Numbered from the stretch's first letter, positions 8,488 to 17,635 are shown. The stretch is 64,000 nucleotides of DNA from an uncultured Sutterella sp. (GCA_900542195.1 UQNA01000001.1:62001-126000); one strand, 5' to 3'. Numbers and translations are program-made. The notes: generated from the sequence alone by a model not told the origin.

Positions 8488-9462
8488 ATGAAGCTACAAG
8501 AAACCGGAGCCTTGAAGCCGAGCTGGCGTGCTTTTCTTCTTCTTTGTGAGGCACAAAGTTTCTCCAATGTAGCCAAGACTGTGGGTATTTCACAATCCGC
8601 CCTATCCAAAACGATTAAAGGTATTGAATCAGAACTTGGCTTTCCTTTATTTGACAGAACTAAACGTCCGATTGTTCCTACACCAGAAGCTCTACTTCTG
8701 AGAGAAGAATTATTAGTAATGTCTGCAGCAATCGATGAAAAAATTAAGAAACTGCGGCTTCAGAAAGATCTGCGTCCTACATTGCGTTTTGGCTGTGTTG
8801 ACAGTGTATGCCGCTTCATCGTCCCTGCTCTTATTAATCATTTTGGAGACAGTCTTTCTAAGTTTTCACAGATCACCGCAAATTCAGGAATTCTTATCAA
8901 GAAGCTCCTATCAAACGAGCTTGATGTAATTTTGGTCAGCGGTTCCTTTGATGAAATAAGCGGGCTCTACCGCAGAAAGATCTTCACGGAACCTTCCTTA
9001 ATTGTCCTTCCTCCGAAATTTGAAGCAATTAAAAAACAATGGAGTTGGCAAGATCTTCAGAAGCTAGAGCTACCTCTTCTTTCTTCATCAGAGTCGAGTG
9101 AGGCAAAAAGACTGAATGAGAGGTTCTTAAGCAGTTCCAGGCTCCATTTTTTTTCTCCCTATCAAATTGATTCTGATGAAATAATGATTTCATTGATTGA
9201 ATCAGGAATAGGTTGGGCGATAACGCGCCCTTCAACACTCTTGGCTTCGCGAAAGGACAAACTTAGCGTGTCTTTAGTTCCGCTTCCTAAAGGAAATTTT
9301 GACCGGCACCTTTATTTGATGAGTAAAGAGAACTTTTTTATCCCAGAAGTTAATACCATTGAGTCGGTATGCAAATCGGTTCTTCAATCTGAAATCAAAC
9401 CGCTTTTAAAAGAACTTCTTAAATATACAGAACTCTTTCAACTCGCTAAACAAATTAAGTAG
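8488..9462 (+). CDS. LysR-family transcriptional regulator
   Basis: A 324-residue LysR-type regulator. The N-terminal winged helix-turn-helix is clear: FLLLCEAQSFSNVAKTVG, then SQSALSKTIKGIESELGFPL and LFDRTKRPIVPTPEA. A periplasmic-binding-protein-like effector domain follows (about 90-300). It lies 41 bases after the EamA gene on the same strand and directly before the Dcu transporter gene. It is therefore the natural candidate to control the aspartate/fumarate block and possibly the Dcu gene. Unlike many LysR genes it is not divergent from its likely targets. The effector is unknown. Confidence 0.9.
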   Translation: MKLQETGALKPSWRAFLLLCEAQSFSNVAKTVGISQSALSKTIKGIESELGFPLFDRTKRPIVPTPEALLLREELLVMSAAIDEKIKKLRLQKDLRPTLRFGCVDSVCRFIVPALINHFGDSLSKFSQITANSGILIKKLLSNELDVILVSGSFDEISGLYRRKIFTEPSLIVLPPKFEAIKKQWSWQDLQKLELPLLSSSESSEAKRLNERFLSSSRLHFFSPYQIDSDEIMISLIESGIGWAITRPSTLLASRKDKLSVSLVPLPKGNFDRHLYLMSKENFFIPEVNTIESVCKSVLQSEIKPLLKELLKYTELFQLAKQIK

Positions 9463-9712
9463 AACTTAATTAAAAAAGAAACCTCTCTTCACTTTCTTGG
9501 CCGCTCGTATCCCCGCTTTTAGAGTGGTGTTATTCCATTGAAGAGCGCATCATCTGCCCGTTGCTCTAACCATAAATCAAATTTATAGGCACGATGTAAT
9601 TTGGATTATTAGAAGTGCAAACGGACAGAGGTTCTCAGAAAATGGATATGAACCAAATATTTAAGGTCTTGAGAATATTTGGGCACCATCTTTCTAAAAC
9701 AACTATCAATCC

Positions 9713-9753
9713 AAGGAGGAAGAAGGTCTCAGGACTCTGTACCTTCTGCTTTT
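9713..9753 (+). promoter_or_regulatory. Shine-Dalgarno plus spacer hairpin before the Dcu start codon
   Basis: A strong AAGGAGG (9713-9719) lies 34 bases upstream of the ATG at 9754, too far for normal initiation. Between them AGAAGGT (9721-9727) pairs with ACCTTCT (9741-9747), and inside that CAG (9730-9732) pairs with CTG (9737-9739) around the loop GACT. Folding leaves one base plus GCTTTT between Shine-Dalgarno and ATG, an effective spacing of 7. No ATG, GTG or TTG in any frame sits at a normal distance from this Shine-Dalgarno. The helix may be a structural spacer or a regulatory switch. Confidence 0.6.
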
Positions 9754-11073
9754 ATGATTACTCTTATTGAACTACTTATCGTCTTCGGAGCCATTTTCAT
9801 GGGCGTCCGTCACGGGAGCTTAGCTCTAGGTTTTTGGGGCGGTTTGGGCTTAGTTGTATTGGGCGTATGCTTCGGTGTATTTCCTACTGCCCCTCCGATC
9901 GACGTTATGCTCATCATTTTGGCTGTCTGCATGTGCGCAGCCTGTATGGAAGCTGTCGGCGGCTTAGACATTCTTGTTAGAATTGCCGCCCGCATCATTC
10001 GTGCAAAACCAAAAATGGTCGGAGTTATCGCTCCGGTTGTCAGCTTCTTCCTAACATTCTTTGCTGGTACAGGAAACGCTGTCTACGCTATTCTGCCAGT
10101 GGTTTATGAAGTGTCTTACAACGCAGGTGTACGTCCTGAAAAGGCTATGGCCGGAACTGCGGTTGCAGGTCAGGTAGGCATTACTGCCAGCCCGATTGCC
10201 GCTGCTATGGCTGCTATGATTGGTTTGTTTGCTCAAAACAATCACGGAGATATTGGCTTAGGCTCAATCTTGATGATTACCTTCCCAGCCTGCTTAATCG
10301 GCGTTGTTCTCGGCTCTGCAATCTGCCTTCTGTTTGGTAAGGGTTTAGATGACGATCCAGAATATCAAGCACGTTTGAAAGCCGGTCTTGTTCTTCCTCC
10401 TCAACCAATCTCAAATCACAAGCTTCCTCCGCAAGCTTTATGGTCTGTTCTTATCTTCTTGGGCGCCATCGTTGTCATCGTTGCAGCCGGCTTCTTCCCT
10501 GAACTAAGAGTACTTCCGGGTCAAACCAAGGGCGTTGGAATGGCACTTGTAATCGAAGCGGTCATGCTCGCAGCCGGTGCTCTCATGATGCTCTTCTGCA
10601 AACCTGATGTTAAAAAAGTTGTTAAGAGCCCCGTCATGGAAGCTGCCGTTGTTTCTCTCGGATGCGTATTTGGTGTTGCTTGGATGGCTGACTCCTTCAT
10701 TGCTGCTAATAAGGAAATCTTCCTTCAGGTTGCTGGGCAATTAGCGCAAACCGCTCCCTGGCTGTTCTCATTCATTCTTGCCGGTATGTCTGCCTTGTTG
10801 GCAAGTCAAGGTGCTACTACTCGTGCCATCATGCCTCTGGGATTTGTTCTTGGCATTAACCCCTGGTACTTGATTGCAATGTTCCCAGCTGTTAACTGCT
10901 TGTTCATTCTCCCGACTTCCGGCCCAGCATTGGCTGCAGTTGGTATGGACCGTTCCGGTACTACTTATATTGGCAAATACGTCCTTAATCACTCCTTCCA
11001 GTTACCCGGCATTTTGATGGTAGCCATTGCAGTGTTGTCTGCCTTTGCAATCGTCCAATTGTTCGTAATTTAA
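9754..11073 (+). CDS. Anaerobic C4-dicarboxylate transporter, DcuA/DcuB family
   Basis: A 439-residue inner-membrane antiporter for fumarate, malate or aspartate against succinate, used in anaerobic fumarate respiration. Family hallmarks are the N-terminal MITLIELLIVFGAIFMGVR, FFLTFFAGTGNAVYAILPVV, GQVGITASPIAAA and the C-terminal DRSGTTYIGKYVLNHSF. The ATG at 9754 aligns with the family N-terminus. A longer frame from a TTG at 9679 would add 25 residues unlike any Dcu protein. Features of both DcuA and DcuB are present, so no symbol is given. Position next to two aspartase-like genes fits uptake of aspartate, its deamination to fumarate, and export of succinate. A strong terminator follows. 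Confidence 0.9.
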   Translation: MITLIELLIVFGAIFMGVRHGSLALGFWGGLGLVVLGVCFGVFPTAPPIDVMLIILAVCMCAACMEAVGGLDILVRIAARIIRAKPKMVGVIAPVVSFFLTFFAGTGNAVYAILPVVYEVSYNAGVRPEKAMAGTAVAGQVGITASPIAAAMAAMIGLFAQNNHGDIGLGSILMITFPACLIGVVLGSAICLLFGKGLDDDPEYQARLKAGLVLPPQPISNHKLPPQALWSVLIFLGAIVVIVAAGFFPELRVLPGQTKGVGMALVIEAVMLAAGALMMLFCKPDVKKVVKSPVMEAAVVSLGCVFGVAWMADSFIAANKEIFLQVAGQLAQTAPWLFSFILAGMSALLASQGATTRAIMPLGFVLGINPWYLIAMFPAVNCLFILPTSGPALAAVGMDRSGTTYIGKYVLNHSFQLPGILMVAIAVLSAFAIVQLFVI

Positions 11074-11096
11074 TAAAACCTTTACGAGCTAGCTAA

Positions 11097-11124
11097 AAGA
11101 AACCCGGCCGCAGCCGGGTTTCTT
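11097..11124. terminator. Terminator after the Dcu gene
   Basis: AAGAAACCCGGC (11097-11108) pairs perfectly over 12 bp with GCCGGGTTTCTT (11113-11124) around CGCA. The A-rich and T-rich outer arms allow use from either strand, here by the Dcu gene and possibly by the minus-strand operon ending at 11177. Confidence 0.8.
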
Positions 11125-11176
11125 ATGGTCAGAAGATCGGAAGTCTGAATGATTTCTCTAGGGATTCATCTTCAAA

Positions 11177-11383
11177 TTAATCAACTAAATGAATCTCTCC
11201 CCCGTCTTCTACTAACCGATAATCGTATTTTTTCTTGCCGTTAATTTCTTCAAGCCATGCGGCACGAGGTTCCTCAATATCCAAATTGGCATTGATAAAT
11301 CTTTCAGCCTCAAGTTTGGTCGCGAAATTTTCACATCCGTCCGAATACTCTACGATTACCTGCGTTACTACGTCTCTTCTCAT
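11177..11383 (-). CDS. Small hypothetical protein (68 aa), coupled to the M20 peptidase
   Basis: An unrecognised 68-residue soluble protein, rich in Glu and charged residues, with no signal peptide or membrane segment. Its ATG overlaps the TGA of the upstream M20 peptidase gene in an ATGA arrangement, so translation is probably coupled. It is the last gene of the cell-elongation operon. A middle part reading FATKLEAERFINANLDI, then an aromatic and charged tail, looks like one compact alpha/beta domain. The tight overlap and protein-like composition support a real gene; the function is unknown. Confidence 0.6.
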   Translation of the reverse strand: MRRDVVTQVIVEYSDGCENFATKLEAERFINANLDIEEPRAAWLEEINGKKKYDYRLVEDGGEIHLVD

Positions 11384-12801
11384 TCCTCTGCCTTTGCCAT
11401 CTTCGCAATGATATATGCCACACTAGCTGTCAGCTTCTGAGCATAATCTATATGCAGGAACTCATTGGGACCATGCGCATTCGATTTGGGCCCTAACACC
11501 CCTGCAACTACGAATTCAGCACTCGGCCATTCTCTAGAGAAGACGTTGAGCAGTGGGATGGAAGCACCCATTCCTAAATAACAGAAATCATTGCCCCACA
11601 AAGACTTAGACGCTTTTTTGAAAGATTTCTTCAGCCACTTTTTCGGCTCTTTAGCGACCCAACCGTTGCTCATCACAACGGGCTCATAATCTACCTTGGC
11701 ATTAAACGGCGGATGTGCCGTAACAACATCTTTAAATGCCTGAGATGCTAAAGAAGCTTCCACGTTAGGAGGCAGTCTCATGCCAATCTTGATTTTCGTC
11801 CAAGGTCTTAAAACGTTTCCGCCGTTTTCTACTGAAGGAATTCCGTCGGCTCCGGTAACCGTCAATGCCGGTTCCCAATTTCTGCGCAAGATGCATTCCA
11901 TCGGCTCATCACAGAGCGGAGAAGTCTCGCCGGCCCACGGGAATTGTTCCCAAGCTTTATCACCCAAAATCTTGGCAATCTTCTTGCTCTGCTTGAGAAT
12001 ATCGCTTGTCAAAACAGTGTGGAAAGGAATGCCAATGACTTTTCCGGTCTTTGAATCCTCGACTCTGTCAAGCAAACTTCGGAGAATCATAAAGGAGCTG
12101 GGAACAATCCCGCTGGCCTCTCCGGAGTGAACTCCCTCTTTCAGCACCTCGACTTTAATAGCGCCGCCAATCATTCCACGGAGAGAATTTGTAATCCACA
12201 AACGGTCATAATCCCCGCAGCTGCTGTCTAAAGCTACAACCAGACCAATATCGCCCAACTGCTCTTCTACATGCTTCAGATAGGTTTCATAGTGAGCGGA
12301 GCCCGATTCTTCGCAGGTTTCAAATAGGCCTACGCAGCGAGGATGAGAAATATTTAATTCTTGCAGTGCCTTCACTGCAGATAAGGAGCAGAAGAAGGAA
12401 TAACCGTCGTCGGCTGCACCCCGGCCGTAAAGTTTTCCATCTTGGACAACAGGTTTCCAAGGACCTTTATCCTCATCCCACCCAAGGTTAGGAGGCTGCT
12501 TATCCAAATGTCCGTAAAGAAATACAGACTCTTTTGCCGTGTTTCCCTCGCTGGCTTCAATTTCTACGTAAAGACACGGAGGAAAGCCTTCTTCCTGAAC
12601 GATTTTCGTGGAGAGACCTTTAATATCTTGTTTCTCAACCCAATCCTTAGCAAACTCTACGGCCTTGAGAAGTACTCCGTTTTCTTCCCACTTTTTATCA
12701 AAATCAGGAGAGAGAGCCGGAATCTCAATAAAATCTTTTATGCCTTGCTCTGTCGTCTGATTCCACTTATCTTTAACTTGTTCGAAGATTTTCTCTATCA
12801 T
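11380..12801 (-). CDS. M20-family dipeptidase / metallopeptidase
   Basis: A 473-residue cytoplasmic M20 peptidase of the carnosinase/CNDP-like dipeptidase branch. Zinc ligands and catalytic residues are visible in order: GHLDKQP (His98, Asp100), GRGAADDGY (Asp131), ETCEESGS (Glu164/Glu165), an Asp in VALDSSCGD, and the C-terminal His in SNAHGPNE. The lid/dimerisation domain lies roughly between residues 210 and 380. Its start overlaps the rlpA stop by one base (TGATG), placing it in the cell-elongation operon. It would hydrolyse dipeptides in the cytosol. A role in peptidoglycan-peptide recycling is possible from context but unproven. Confidence 0.88.
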   Translation of the reverse strand: MIEKIFEQVKDKWNQTTEQGIKDFIEIPALSPDFDKKWEENGVLLKAVEFAKDWVEKQDIKGLSTKIVQEEGFPPCLYVEIEASEGNTAKESVFLYGHLDKQPPNLGWDEDKGPWKPVVQDGKLYGRGAADDGYSFFCSLSAVKALQELNISHPRCVGLFETCEESGSAHYETYLKHVEEQLGDIGLVVALDSSCGDYDRLWITNSLRGMIGGAIKVEVLKEGVHSGEASGIVPSSFMILRSLLDRVEDSKTGKVIGIPFHTVLTSDILKQSKKIAKILGDKAWEQFPWAGETSPLCDEPMECILRRNWEPALTVTGADGIPSVENGGNVLRPWTKIKIGMRLPPNVEASLASQAFKDVVTAHPPFNAKVDYEPVVMSNGWVAKEPKKWLKKSFKKASKSLWGNDFCYLGMGASIPLLNVFSREWPSAEFVVAGVLGPKSNAHGPNEFLHIDYAQKLTASVAYIIAKMAKAEE

Positions 12802-13928
12802 CAGTTCATATCCTTGACTACTACGGCATTTTGATGGAGCAGATCTTTAAGCTGCAGGCTAAGTTCCTTAGCCGCATCGTGCTGAAAGTTACCGCCGACT
12901 AACACACGATATAAACCATCCTTATCCACAATCTTAGCCGTTGGAAGAGTGTTTTCCTTCAAAACGGATTCAATCTTCTTTTTGAGGTTCTCAGCATTAG
13001 GCTGTGATTTAAAAACACCCAACTGAACGGAATAACCGCTCGCCTCGGCCTTGTGAACAACCTTTTCTACCTTACCGACCCCCGAAGAGCCGTCAGCCAT
13101 GACAAACACGCCTTCCTCGATATATTTCACTTCTGACTTATTGTTCTGGTCCGGTGCCTTCTCCTCAGATACCGAGATAGTCTCTGCTGTAAGGATAGGA
13201 GTCGGCTCTTTCTTTTCTTGAATCAGACGACTGATGGCTTGGTCTGCCAAGTCGCTTTCAGAGGCTTCGGAAATGGTCTGAACAGTCTCCGCGGCCGTGG
13301 CCGTTTTGCTGTTGGACTTCAGTATCGGCACAATAACCGGTGCTGCCGCAAGAAGAGTCTTGCGGACTGCGGAATCATTATCCCATTCACCCTTGGCGAT
13401 TTGCTCTCGCGTAATTCTTTCTACTTTTAGTTTTGCCGTCCCTTTACCGGCATAGCCAAGTTTAGTCGCCGCAGCATAAGACAGATCGATGATTCTGTTA
13501 TGCAAGAAAGGACCTCGGTCATTAACGCGAACAATAGCGGATCTTCCGTTCTCAAGATTTGTCACTTTAGCGTAGCTAGGAAGTTCCATTGTCTTATGGG
13601 CGGCCGTCATTTTGTACATATCATAGACTTCTCCCGAAGAAGTCTTCTTACCATGAAACTTTTTACCGTACCAAGAACCGTAGCCGATCTGAACCATGGA
13701 CTTATCCCCGGTGACGGGATAGTAGCGCTTGCCCATCACCGTATAAGGTTTGTTAGTGGCAGCAATAGGTTTTTCGACAACCGGCGTGGCATCACGCATG
13801 TCCATTTTTGATAAAGAAAATACTCCGGGAGGACCGTCATCTTCGAAATACTTACCGCCTTTATTTGAAGAACAAGCCGTAAGAAGTGAAAATGCAGCAA
13901 ATATCGCTATCCAACCTACGATTCTCAT
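12801..13928 (-). CDS. rlpA: RlpA-type septal ring lytic transglycosylase, lipoprotein with SPOR domain
   Basis: A 375-residue outer-membrane lipoprotein. The signal peptide ends in the lipobox LLTAC, with the lipidated Cys at 19. A double-psi beta-barrel follows (about 77-170; IGYGSWYGKKFHGKKTSSGE, MYKMTAAHKT, VNDRGPFLHNRIIDLSYAAA), which in RlpA cleaves glycan strands lacking stem peptides. A low-complexity linker leads to a C-terminal SPOR domain (about 300-375; YSVQLGVFKSQPNAENL) that binds denuded peptidoglycan at division sites. It lies 22 bases after rodA. The domain order is the standard one, so confidence is high. Confidence 0.93.
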   Translation of the reverse strand: MRIVGWIAIFAAFSLLTACSSNKGGKYFEDDGPPGVFSLSKMDMRDATPVVEKPIAATNKPYTVMGKRYYPVTGDKSMVQIGYGSWYGKKFHGKKTSSGEVYDMYKMTAAHKTMELPSYAKVTNLENGRSAIVRVNDRGPFLHNRIIDLSYAAATKLGYAGKGTAKLKVERITREQIAKGEWDNDSAVRKTLLAAAPVIVPILKSNSKTATAAETVQTISEASESDLADQAISRLIQEKKEPTPILTAETISVSEEKAPDQNNKSEVKYIEEGVFVMADGSSGVGKVEKVVHKAEASGYSVQLGVFKSQPNAENLKKKIESVLKENTLPTAKIVDKDGLYRVLVGGNFQHDAAKELSLQLKDLLHQNAVVVKDMN

Positions 13929-13950
13929 CCTTCTCTCCTGACAATAAAAA

Positions 13951-15102
13951 CTATTTCTTGCGCGGTCTTCTTCTGCTTCCGGCAGAAATGCGCATCAACA
14001 AGCCACAGCAAATACCGAGTATAAGAAATGCTGTTCCGCCATAGCTCATAAACGGCAAGGGTACGCCTACCACGGGCAAAATTCCGCTGACCATGCCCAT
14101 GTTCACGAAAGAGTACATCAAAAAGATTGCCGCGATTGCCCCCGCAATTAAGCGCTCAAATAAGGTCTTAGCACGGCAGGCGATATAAAGTGTTCTGAAA
14201 ATCAAAGCTGAATACAAAATCAGAAGACCCACATCGCCCAAAAATCCAAACTCTTCCGAGTAAACAGCAAATAAAAAGTCACTGGTTCTTTCCGGAATAA
14301 AGTCTAGGTGAGCTTGTGTACCGTTCATCCAGCCTTTTCCGACAATTCCGCCTGAGCCTATCGCAATAATGGCTTGAATGGTATGGAAGCCTGCACCGAG
14401 AGGATCTGAACTCGGATCCAACAAAGTCAGCACGCGCTGTCTCTGATAGTCGTACATCATAGTCCACGCAATCGGGATCGAGACCAAAACACCGCAAACT
14501 AAAGCCGCCAAAACTTTCCAGCTGAGTCCGGCAAAAAAGATGACCGCAAAACCGGCGCAGAATACCAAGATAGAAGTTCCAAGGTCAGGCTGCTTCAAGA
14601 TTAATGCCACAGGAATGACCAAGAAAAGGGATGCAATCACGTAATCCCACCACCGCAAGTATTCGTCTCTCACCTGGAAATACCAGGCAATAAACAGAGG
14701 GACGGCAATTTTCATAATCTCGGAAGGCTGAATTCGGCCCACTCCGATATCAAGCCAGCGCGTCGCACCCTTAATGGTGACGCCAAACAGCAAAGTTGCC
14801 AGCAGCAGTAAGATCCCGATGACGTAAATAGGCACAGACATGTTCTTTACCCACTTCATCGGGACTAAGCCAACCACCAGCATAGCAGCCGCTGCTACAG
14901 CAATATTTCGAATTTGCCCCTCGATACGCCATGGGAAGCTGTATCCCGCAGAATACAGCGCCACAAAGCCCACTGCAGTTAGAAGAGAGACAATCACAAG
15001 CAAAGGCCAGTCAATGGCCAACAAAAACTCCATTAAGCCGATAGCGGCCTTTTTATACCAAGGAACGGGAGCATCTCCGTAATAATTCTTGTAGAGGTTC
15101 AT
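13951..15102 (-). CDS. rodA: Rod-shape determining peptidoglycan glycosyltransferase RodA
   Basis: A 383-residue SEDS-family multi-pass membrane glycosyltransferase that polymerises lipid II during elongation together with PBP2. Typical motifs include IKGATRWLDIGVGRIQPSE, ILKQPDLGTSILV and the C-terminal VGVPLPFMSYGGTAFL. About ten transmembrane helices are evident. Its start overlaps the mrdA stop by four bases (ATGA), which fits coupled production of the RodA-PBP2 pair. The C-terminus is basic. Length and motifs match the family. Confidence 0.95.
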   Translation of the reverse strand: MNLYKNYYGDAPVPWYKKAAIGLMEFLLAIDWPLLVIVSLLTAVGFVALYSAGYSFPWRIEGQIRNIAVAAAAMLVVGLVPMKWVKNMSVPIYVIGILLLLATLLFGVTIKGATRWLDIGVGRIQPSEIMKIAVPLFIAWYFQVRDEYLRWWDYVIASLFLVIPVALILKQPDLGTSILVFCAGFAVIFFAGLSWKVLAALVCGVLVSIPIAWTMMYDYQRQRVLTLLDPSSDPLGAGFHTIQAIIAIGSGGIVGKGWMNGTQAHLDFIPERTSDFLFAVYSEEFGFLGDVGLLILYSALIFRTLYIACRAKTLFERLIAGAIAAIFLMYSFVNMGMVSGILPVVGVPLPFMSYGGTAFLILGICCGLLMRISAGSRRRPRKK

Positions 15103-17093
15103 CGTTGAGCTCCTTTTGTTTCCGGAGTTGTTTTAGTAGGAGTTTTACGAACAGCCTGCACTTTCTTTGTTTTTTGTTCCTTGTCCTTTTCTTTGTTTTT
15201 GTCTTCCTTCTTTGCCTCATCTTTCTGCTGTGCAGCTTCTTCTTTGGCCTTCAAACGCTCTACTAAGTAGTAATCCAAAATCTTTCTGGCTGCAGGAGCT
15301 GCTGCTTGCGCACCGAAGCCTCCGTTTTCCACCAAGATGGCTAAAGCAATCACCGGTTTATCATAGGGAGCAAAAGCAATGAAGAGAGAGTGGTCGCGGT
15401 GTCTTTCACGAATCTTGTTCTTATCGTATTTTTCACCTTGCTTAATACCTAAGACCTGAGCGGTACCGGTTTTCCCGACTACCTCGTAGGGAGCCCCGGC
15501 AAAAGTCGATCGGCCTGTACCCTTCTTCGTTACTTCATGCATCGCACTTTTAACTAACTTCAGGTATTCGGGCTTGAACGGGATTTTTCCTACCGGCTCT
15601 CTGGCTACGTACTCCTCTTCTCCGGTTGTCGGATTTTCAATTTTCTTAACCAAGTGAGGCTTCATGACTATCCCGTCATTAGCCAAAGTTGCAACCGCAT
15701 GGGCCAACTGAAGCATGGTAAAGGCGTTATAACCCTGTCCGATACCAACGGAAATGGTGTCTCCGGTAAGCCACTTACGCTTAAATCTCTTTTCCTTCCA
15801 TTCTTTAGACGGGAGAATGCCTCTTACCTCACCTTTCAAGTCAATGCCCGTAATCTGACCGAAACCGAAAGGAGCCAAAGAATCATGAATCTTATCGATA
15901 CCCATGTCCTGAGCTAAAGAGTAGTAATAAACGTCACTTGAGACCACAATCGATCTCTTCATATCGACCGGCCCGTAGCCTCTTCCATGTGTGGAATCTC
16001 GGAAAGTGTGGTTGCCGAGCTGGAAAGTACCGCGGTCTTGAATAACGCGGTTCGGATCTCTAACCCCCAACTGTGCAGCAGAAAGTGCCAAGAAGGGCTT
16101 AATGGTGGAGCCGATTGGATAAGCGCCTCTCAATGCTCGATTAAGCAGCGGTTTATCCTCATCGTTATTGAGTTCATCCCAAGTCTCTTGATCAATACCG
16201 TCGACGAATAGGTTCGGGTCAAAGCTAGGATTGGAGACAAAAGCCAGCACGTCACCGGTTGCAGGTTCAATCGCCACGATGGCACCTCTTCTGCCGTCCA
16301 AAACCTTAGTAATTTCTCTCTGCAAACCCATATCCAGAGAAAGAATCAAGTTAGAACCGGAGGTTGCAGGACTCTTAGATAAAGACCGAATCGGACGGCC
16401 GGAAGCACGGACCTCCAACTCTTCAATACCGGGCTTGCCGTGCAGTACATCTTCATAGCTTTGTTCGAGACCGAGTTTGCCGATGTTAAGAGTTCCGGAG
16501 TACTCAGCTTCTTTGCCGCTTTTTTCCAAAGCCGCCTGATCACGCTGGGAGATACGTCCGATATAACCAACGACGTGTGCCGCATCCTTTCCTTGCGGAT
16601 AGTAGCGATGCATGCGCGAACGAACCTCAACGCCGGGAAACTTCCATGCCTGCGCAATAAATCTCGCAACGTCTTCATCGGTCAGATTGCTCTTTAACGG
16701 CACAGGACTCAAACGAGGCAATTCATCCTTTAAACGATAAAAACGCTTCTTGTCATACTTAGTGATTGGAATAATTTTTTCCAAGGCTTCAATTGTCTTG
16801 GCAAGCCCAACTACCTTCCCCGGAGTAATTTCCAAGGTATAGATTGGCTCGTTTGCTGCCAACAGCTCTCCGTTCTTATCCATGATGATGCCGCGGCGCG
16901 GAGGATGGGCAGTTTCTGTTTTTCGGTTGGCTTCTGCCTTGATGATGAAATTATCGTACTCAAGAATTTGCAGGTAAAAGAACCGACTGGCCAAGAGCAA
17001 AAAGAGAATGATCGTGACAAAACAGAAGAATACCGATCTTCTCCGAAAAGTTGAGATTTGTTTTAGTTCTTCGGCCGTTAAGCGAGTCGCCAT
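15099..17093 (-). CDS. mrdA: Penicillin-binding protein 2 (elongation transpeptidase)
   Basis: A 664-residue class B PBP that crosslinks peptidoglycan in the elongasome. One N-terminal transmembrane segment (about 20-42) is followed by a pedestal domain and the transpeptidase domain, with active-site motifs STIK (Ser329, Lys332), SSD (385-387) and KTGT (541-544). After residue 610 there is a highly charged Lys/Glu-rich tail of about 55 residues, longer than in E. coli PBP2 and predicted disordered. It sits 11 bases after mreD and overlaps rodA, in the usual order of the mre/mrd operon. Confidence 0.95.
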   Translation of the reverse strand: MATRLTAEELKQISTFRRRSVFFCFVTIILFLLLASRFFYLQILEYDNFIIKAEANRKTETAHPPRRGIIMDKNGELLAANEPIYTLEITPGKVVGLAKTIEALEKIIPITKYDKKRFYRLKDELPRLSPVPLKSNLTDEDVARFIAQAWKFPGVEVRSRMHRYYPQGKDAAHVVGYIGRISQRDQAALEKSGKEAEYSGTLNIGKLGLEQSYEDVLHGKPGIEELEVRASGRPIRSLSKSPATSGSNLILSLDMGLQREITKVLDGRRGAIVAIEPATGDVLAFVSNPSFDPNLFVDGIDQETWDELNNDEDKPLLNRALRGAYPIGSTIKPFLALSAAQLGVRDPNRVIQDRGTFQLGNHTFRDSTHGRGYGPVDMKRSIVVSSDVYYYSLAQDMGIDKIHDSLAPFGFGQITGIDLKGEVRGILPSKEWKEKRFKRKWLTGDTISVGIGQGYNAFTMLQLAHAVATLANDGIVMKPHLVKKIENPTTGEEEYVAREPVGKIPFKPEYLKLVKSAMHEVTKKGTGRSTFAGAPYEVVGKTGTAQVLGIKQGEKYDKNKIRERHRDHSLFIAFAPYDKPVIALAILVENGGFGAQAAAPAARKILDYYLVERLKAKEEAAQQKDEAKKEDKNKEKDKEQKTKKVQAVRKTPTKTTPETKGAQR

Positions 17094-17104
17094 TGCGTTC
17101 TACC

Positions 17105-17635
17105 TTACGATTTGAGAGAGATAAAACGACGAGTCAGAATAAAGCACCAAGCAGGCCAGAGCACTACACCCATTAAGGCGCGCGTAAACCATCCCCAATC
17201 AATTTGCAGAGAACCGAAGCAGAAGCTTTCAATAACCAGCAAAATCGGAGGAATCATGAAGACTGGCAGAATATTAATGGCTTGACCCACAGGCTGCAGC
17301 CATTGAAGACGCTGGCTCATAGCTTCCGCACAGAATACGACCAAGCAAAAAGCTAAGGAATTTTGTCCGAAAACAGCAGCCGAATCCGTATCTACCAACA
17401 AGCCTAAAAGGAATGCCAGCCAGTAGTAGATTTTCTGAGGCTGATAAATGCCCCAAAAAACCAATGTCATCACCAGCAGATTAGGAAAGAAAGGCCACTC
17501 CGTAAAAGGAAGCAGACCGATACCCCAGCTCAGAGCTATAGAACCGTAAATCCAATAGTTGCTGGAAAAAGCCGGATCAAAGAAAGTCCGATCAGGCCTG
17601 CGTCGTGTTTCATAGCCTTTAGAGAACTCACTCAC
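17105..17635 (-). CDS. mreD: Rod-shape determining protein MreD
   Basis: A 176-residue integral membrane protein of the elongasome with about five or six helices (YWIYGSIALSWGIGLLP; FPNLLVMTLVFWGIY; FCLVVFCAEAMSQRLQWL). The start chosen is the GTG at 17635, which overlaps the mreC stop (GTGAGTGA) and has a perfect AAGGAGG 8 bases upstream. An earlier in-frame ATG at 17716 would add 27 residues inside mreC and has no such signal. Overlap with mreC implies translational coupling. The length from the GTG matches normal MreD. Confidence 0.9.
   Translation of the reverse strand: MSEFSKGYETRRRPDRTFFDPAFSSNYWIYGSIALSWGIGLLPFTEWPFFPNLLVMTLVFWGIYQPQKIYYWLAFLLGLLVDTDSAAVFGQNSLAFCLVVFCAEAMSQRLQWLQPVGQAINILPVFMIPPILLVIESFCFGSLQIDWGWFTRALMGVVLWPAWCFILTRRFISLKS

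Noticed and set aside
9679..9753. Longer N-terminus for the Dcu transporter starting at a TTG
   Set aside because: The extra 25 residues do not look like any Dcu N-terminus and cover the Shine-Dalgarno and hairpin; the family start aligns with the ATG at 9754.
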